Shown in pieces: positions 62,814 through 64,000 of a stretch of DNA of 64,000 nucleotides; positions within the stretch are counted from its first letter, which is position 1; every line of letters starts with the position of its first letter. The notes beneath the pieces were generated by a model, which made no database searches, was not told the DNA's origin, and saw only the letters and a program-made list of their open reading frames with translations. This stretch comes from Pluralibacter sp. UBA7423 (lineage in GTDB: Bacteria > Pseudomonadota > Gammaproteobacteria > Enterobacterales > Enterobacteriaceae). The stretch is taken from assembly GCA_002470465.1 (NCBI GenBank), contig DKMD01000022.1, positions 85,598-149,597 on the forward strand, read 5' to 3'. Position numbers and translations under genes: made by a program.

Positions 62814-63848
62814 ATGGCAACAATGCTGGATGTCTCACTACGCGCAGGCGTGTCGAAGGCGACCGTTTCCCGCGTACTGAACGGCACAGGTCAGGTCAAA
62901 GAAAGCACCCGCAAGCAGGTGTACAAAGCCATGGAAGAGCTCGGTTACCGCCCGAACTTTTTGGCGCGATCGCTGGCGAACCGGACCAGCAACAGCATTG
63001 GCCTGGTGGTCTCGACTTTTGACGGTTTCTACTTTGGTCGCCTGCTTCAGCAGGCTTCACGCCAGACCGAAACGCACGGCAAACAGCTGATCGTAACCGA
63101 CGGCCACGACACGCCGGAGCGTGAAGAGCAGGCCGTGCAAATGCTGGCCGATCGCCAGTGCGATGCCATCGTGCTCTACACCCGCTTTATGAGCGAAAAA
63201 GCGATCATGAAGCTCATTAACTCCATCCCTATGCCTGTGGTGGTCATCAACCGCGACGTCAGCCAGATGAGGGATCGCTGCGTGTTCTTCGAGCAGCAGG
63301 ACGCCGCGTTTCAGGCGGTGGATTATCTGATTACTCAGGGCCACCGCGATATCGCCTGCATTACCGTTCCCATCCACACGCCAACGGGCAAAGCGCGCCT
63401 GCAGGGCTACCGTAATGCGCTGGAAAAGCACGGCATCGCCTGGGATCAGAGCAAGGTGAAATACGGTGATTCCGGCATGACGCGCGGCTATGAGCTTTGC
63501 CAGCAGTTGCTGGAAGAGAAGGTAAAATTCAGCGCGCTGTTCGCCTGTAACGACGACATGGCGCTGGGCGCATCGAAAGCGCTGCATCAGGCGGGGTTAA
63601 GGATTCCACAGGACATTTCGCTGTTTGGCTTCGATGATGCCCCGAGCGCCAAATGGCTTGAGCCTGGGCTTTCTACGGTGTATCTGCCGATCGACAACAT
63701 GATTACCACCGCCATCGATCAGGCCATCAAACTCGCCAATGATGTGCCGATAGAGACGCTGCCGCCCTTCACCGGAAAACTGGTGCTACGCGACTCGGTC
63801 ACCACCGGCCCGTTTTATCAGAACAGCTCCAGCGCCATCAGCTCCTGA
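62814..63848 (+). CDS. LacI-family transcriptional regulator (AscG-like)
   Basis: 344 residues. HTH at MLDVSLRAGVSKATVSRVLNG, hinge RPNFLARSLANRTSNSIG, effector domain with FACNDDMALGASKALHQAG and DISLFGFDDAPSAKWL. The HTH and overall layout are closest to AscG, but identity is clearly partial, so I give no symbol. No sugar operon is adjacent, so its target is unknown; the divergent GNAT gene and self-regulation are possible. A short palindrome ATCGCGAT at 62724-62731 in the upstream gap has the central CG of LacI-type operators. The 3' end overlaps lysA by 31 bp. Confidence 0.88.
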   Translation: MATMLDVSLRAGVSKATVSRVLNGTGQVKESTRKQVYKAMEELGYRPNFLARSLANRTSNSIGLVVSTFDGFYFGRLLQQASRQTETHGKQLIVTDGHDTPEREEQAVQMLADRQCDAIVLYTRFMSEKAIMKLINSIPMPVVVINRDVSQMRDRCVFFEQQDAAFQAVDYLITQGHRDIACITVPIHTPTGKARLQGYRNALEKHGIAWDQSKVKYGDSGMTRGYELCQQLLEEKVKFSALFACNDDMALGASKALHQAGLRIPQDISLFGFDDAPSAKWLEPGLSTVYLPIDNMITTAIDQAIKLANDVPIETLPPFTGKLVLRDSVTTGPFYQNSSSAISS

Positions 63849-64000
63849 ATCGTCTGACGACGACGGATAAGTTTCGCCACGCCGTTGTCGTACAGCACTT
63901 CCGGCAGCAGCGGGCGGCTGTTGTAGTTGGATGACATTGACGCGCCGTAGGCACCGGTATCATGCAGTACCAGATAATCCCCCGGTGCAACCTGCGGCAG
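63818..64000 (-). CDS. lysA: Diaminopimelate decarboxylase, C-terminal end (cut by window edge)
   Basis: The last 60 codons are present: APGDYLVLHDTGAYGASMSS, then NYNSRPLLPEVLYDNG, and the end QTIQELMALELF. The Tyr in TGAYG contacts PLP and the motif is diagnostic of LysA (last step of lysine synthesis). Convergent with the LacI-family gene, with a 31-bp overlap. Confidence 0.95.
   Translation of the reverse strand: MPQVAPGDYLVLHDTGAYGASMSSNYNSRPLLPEVLYDNGVAKLIRRRQTIQELMALELF

Overview
The window is a stretch of enterobacterial core chromosome, roughly 55 % GC by eye. Gene order closely follows the eno-to-lysA arc of Escherichia coli, and REP, ERIC and MITE-like repeats are present. The protein sequences and gene content suggest Enterobacter or a near relative (Lelliottia, Leclercia, Kosakonia); the genus is inference. 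I see no prophage, insertion sequence, CRISPR array or obvious genomic island.

Layout: (1) 1-6741, minus strand: eno (partial), pyrG, mazG, relA, rlmD, covering CTP synthesis, NTP house-cleaning and the stringent response. (2) 6799-15539: the sensor kinase gene barA, then a minus-strand D-glucarate operon gudP-gudX-gudD-garK, then yqcA. (3) 15556-24454: truC, yqcC, the CsrA-sponge RNA csrB with a UvrY-type operator, syd, queF, ppnN, sdaC, sdaB, xni. (4) 24455-31383: a 161-bp MITE-like repeat, rlmM, ygdD, gcvA, the sRNA gcvB, ygdI, csdA-csdE, tcdA, mltA. (5) 31541-34830: three initiator tRNA genes in one transcription unit, amiC, argA with two ARG boxes. (6) 34867-48378: recC-ptrA-recB-recD and the minor-pseudopilin operon ppdA-ppdB-ygdB-ppdC. 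(7) 48541-53351: thyA-lgt and rppH-ptsP around an ERIC element. (8) 53520-57026: the DnaA-reactivating site DARS2, mutH, ygdQ, ygdR, tas. (9) 57200-64000: lplT-aas, the sRNA pair omrA/omrB, galR, a GNAT acetyltransferase, an orphan LacI-family regulator, and the 3' end of lysA.

Functional links: BarA with UvrY drives csrB, which titrates CsrA; sensor and output RNA lie 10 kb apart. RelA makes (p)ppGpp, and PpnN is a known (p)ppGpp-binding nucleotidase. GcvA and GcvB form the divergent glycine-responsive pair. CsdA, CsdE and TcdA form a sulfur-transfer and tRNA-modification cluster. RecBCD repairs double-strand breaks. Aas and LplT recycle lysophospholipids.

Points worth attention are mostly non-coding: an array of five hairpins between queF and ppnN that may be an unrecognised RNA; DARS2, whose DnaA box coincides with the start of the supposed ygdT gene; a MITE-like repeat exactly where E. 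coli carries the fuc cluster; mazEF missing between relA and mazG; garK attached to the gud operon; and two extra genes between galR and lysA. No wholly new multi-gene system is evident.
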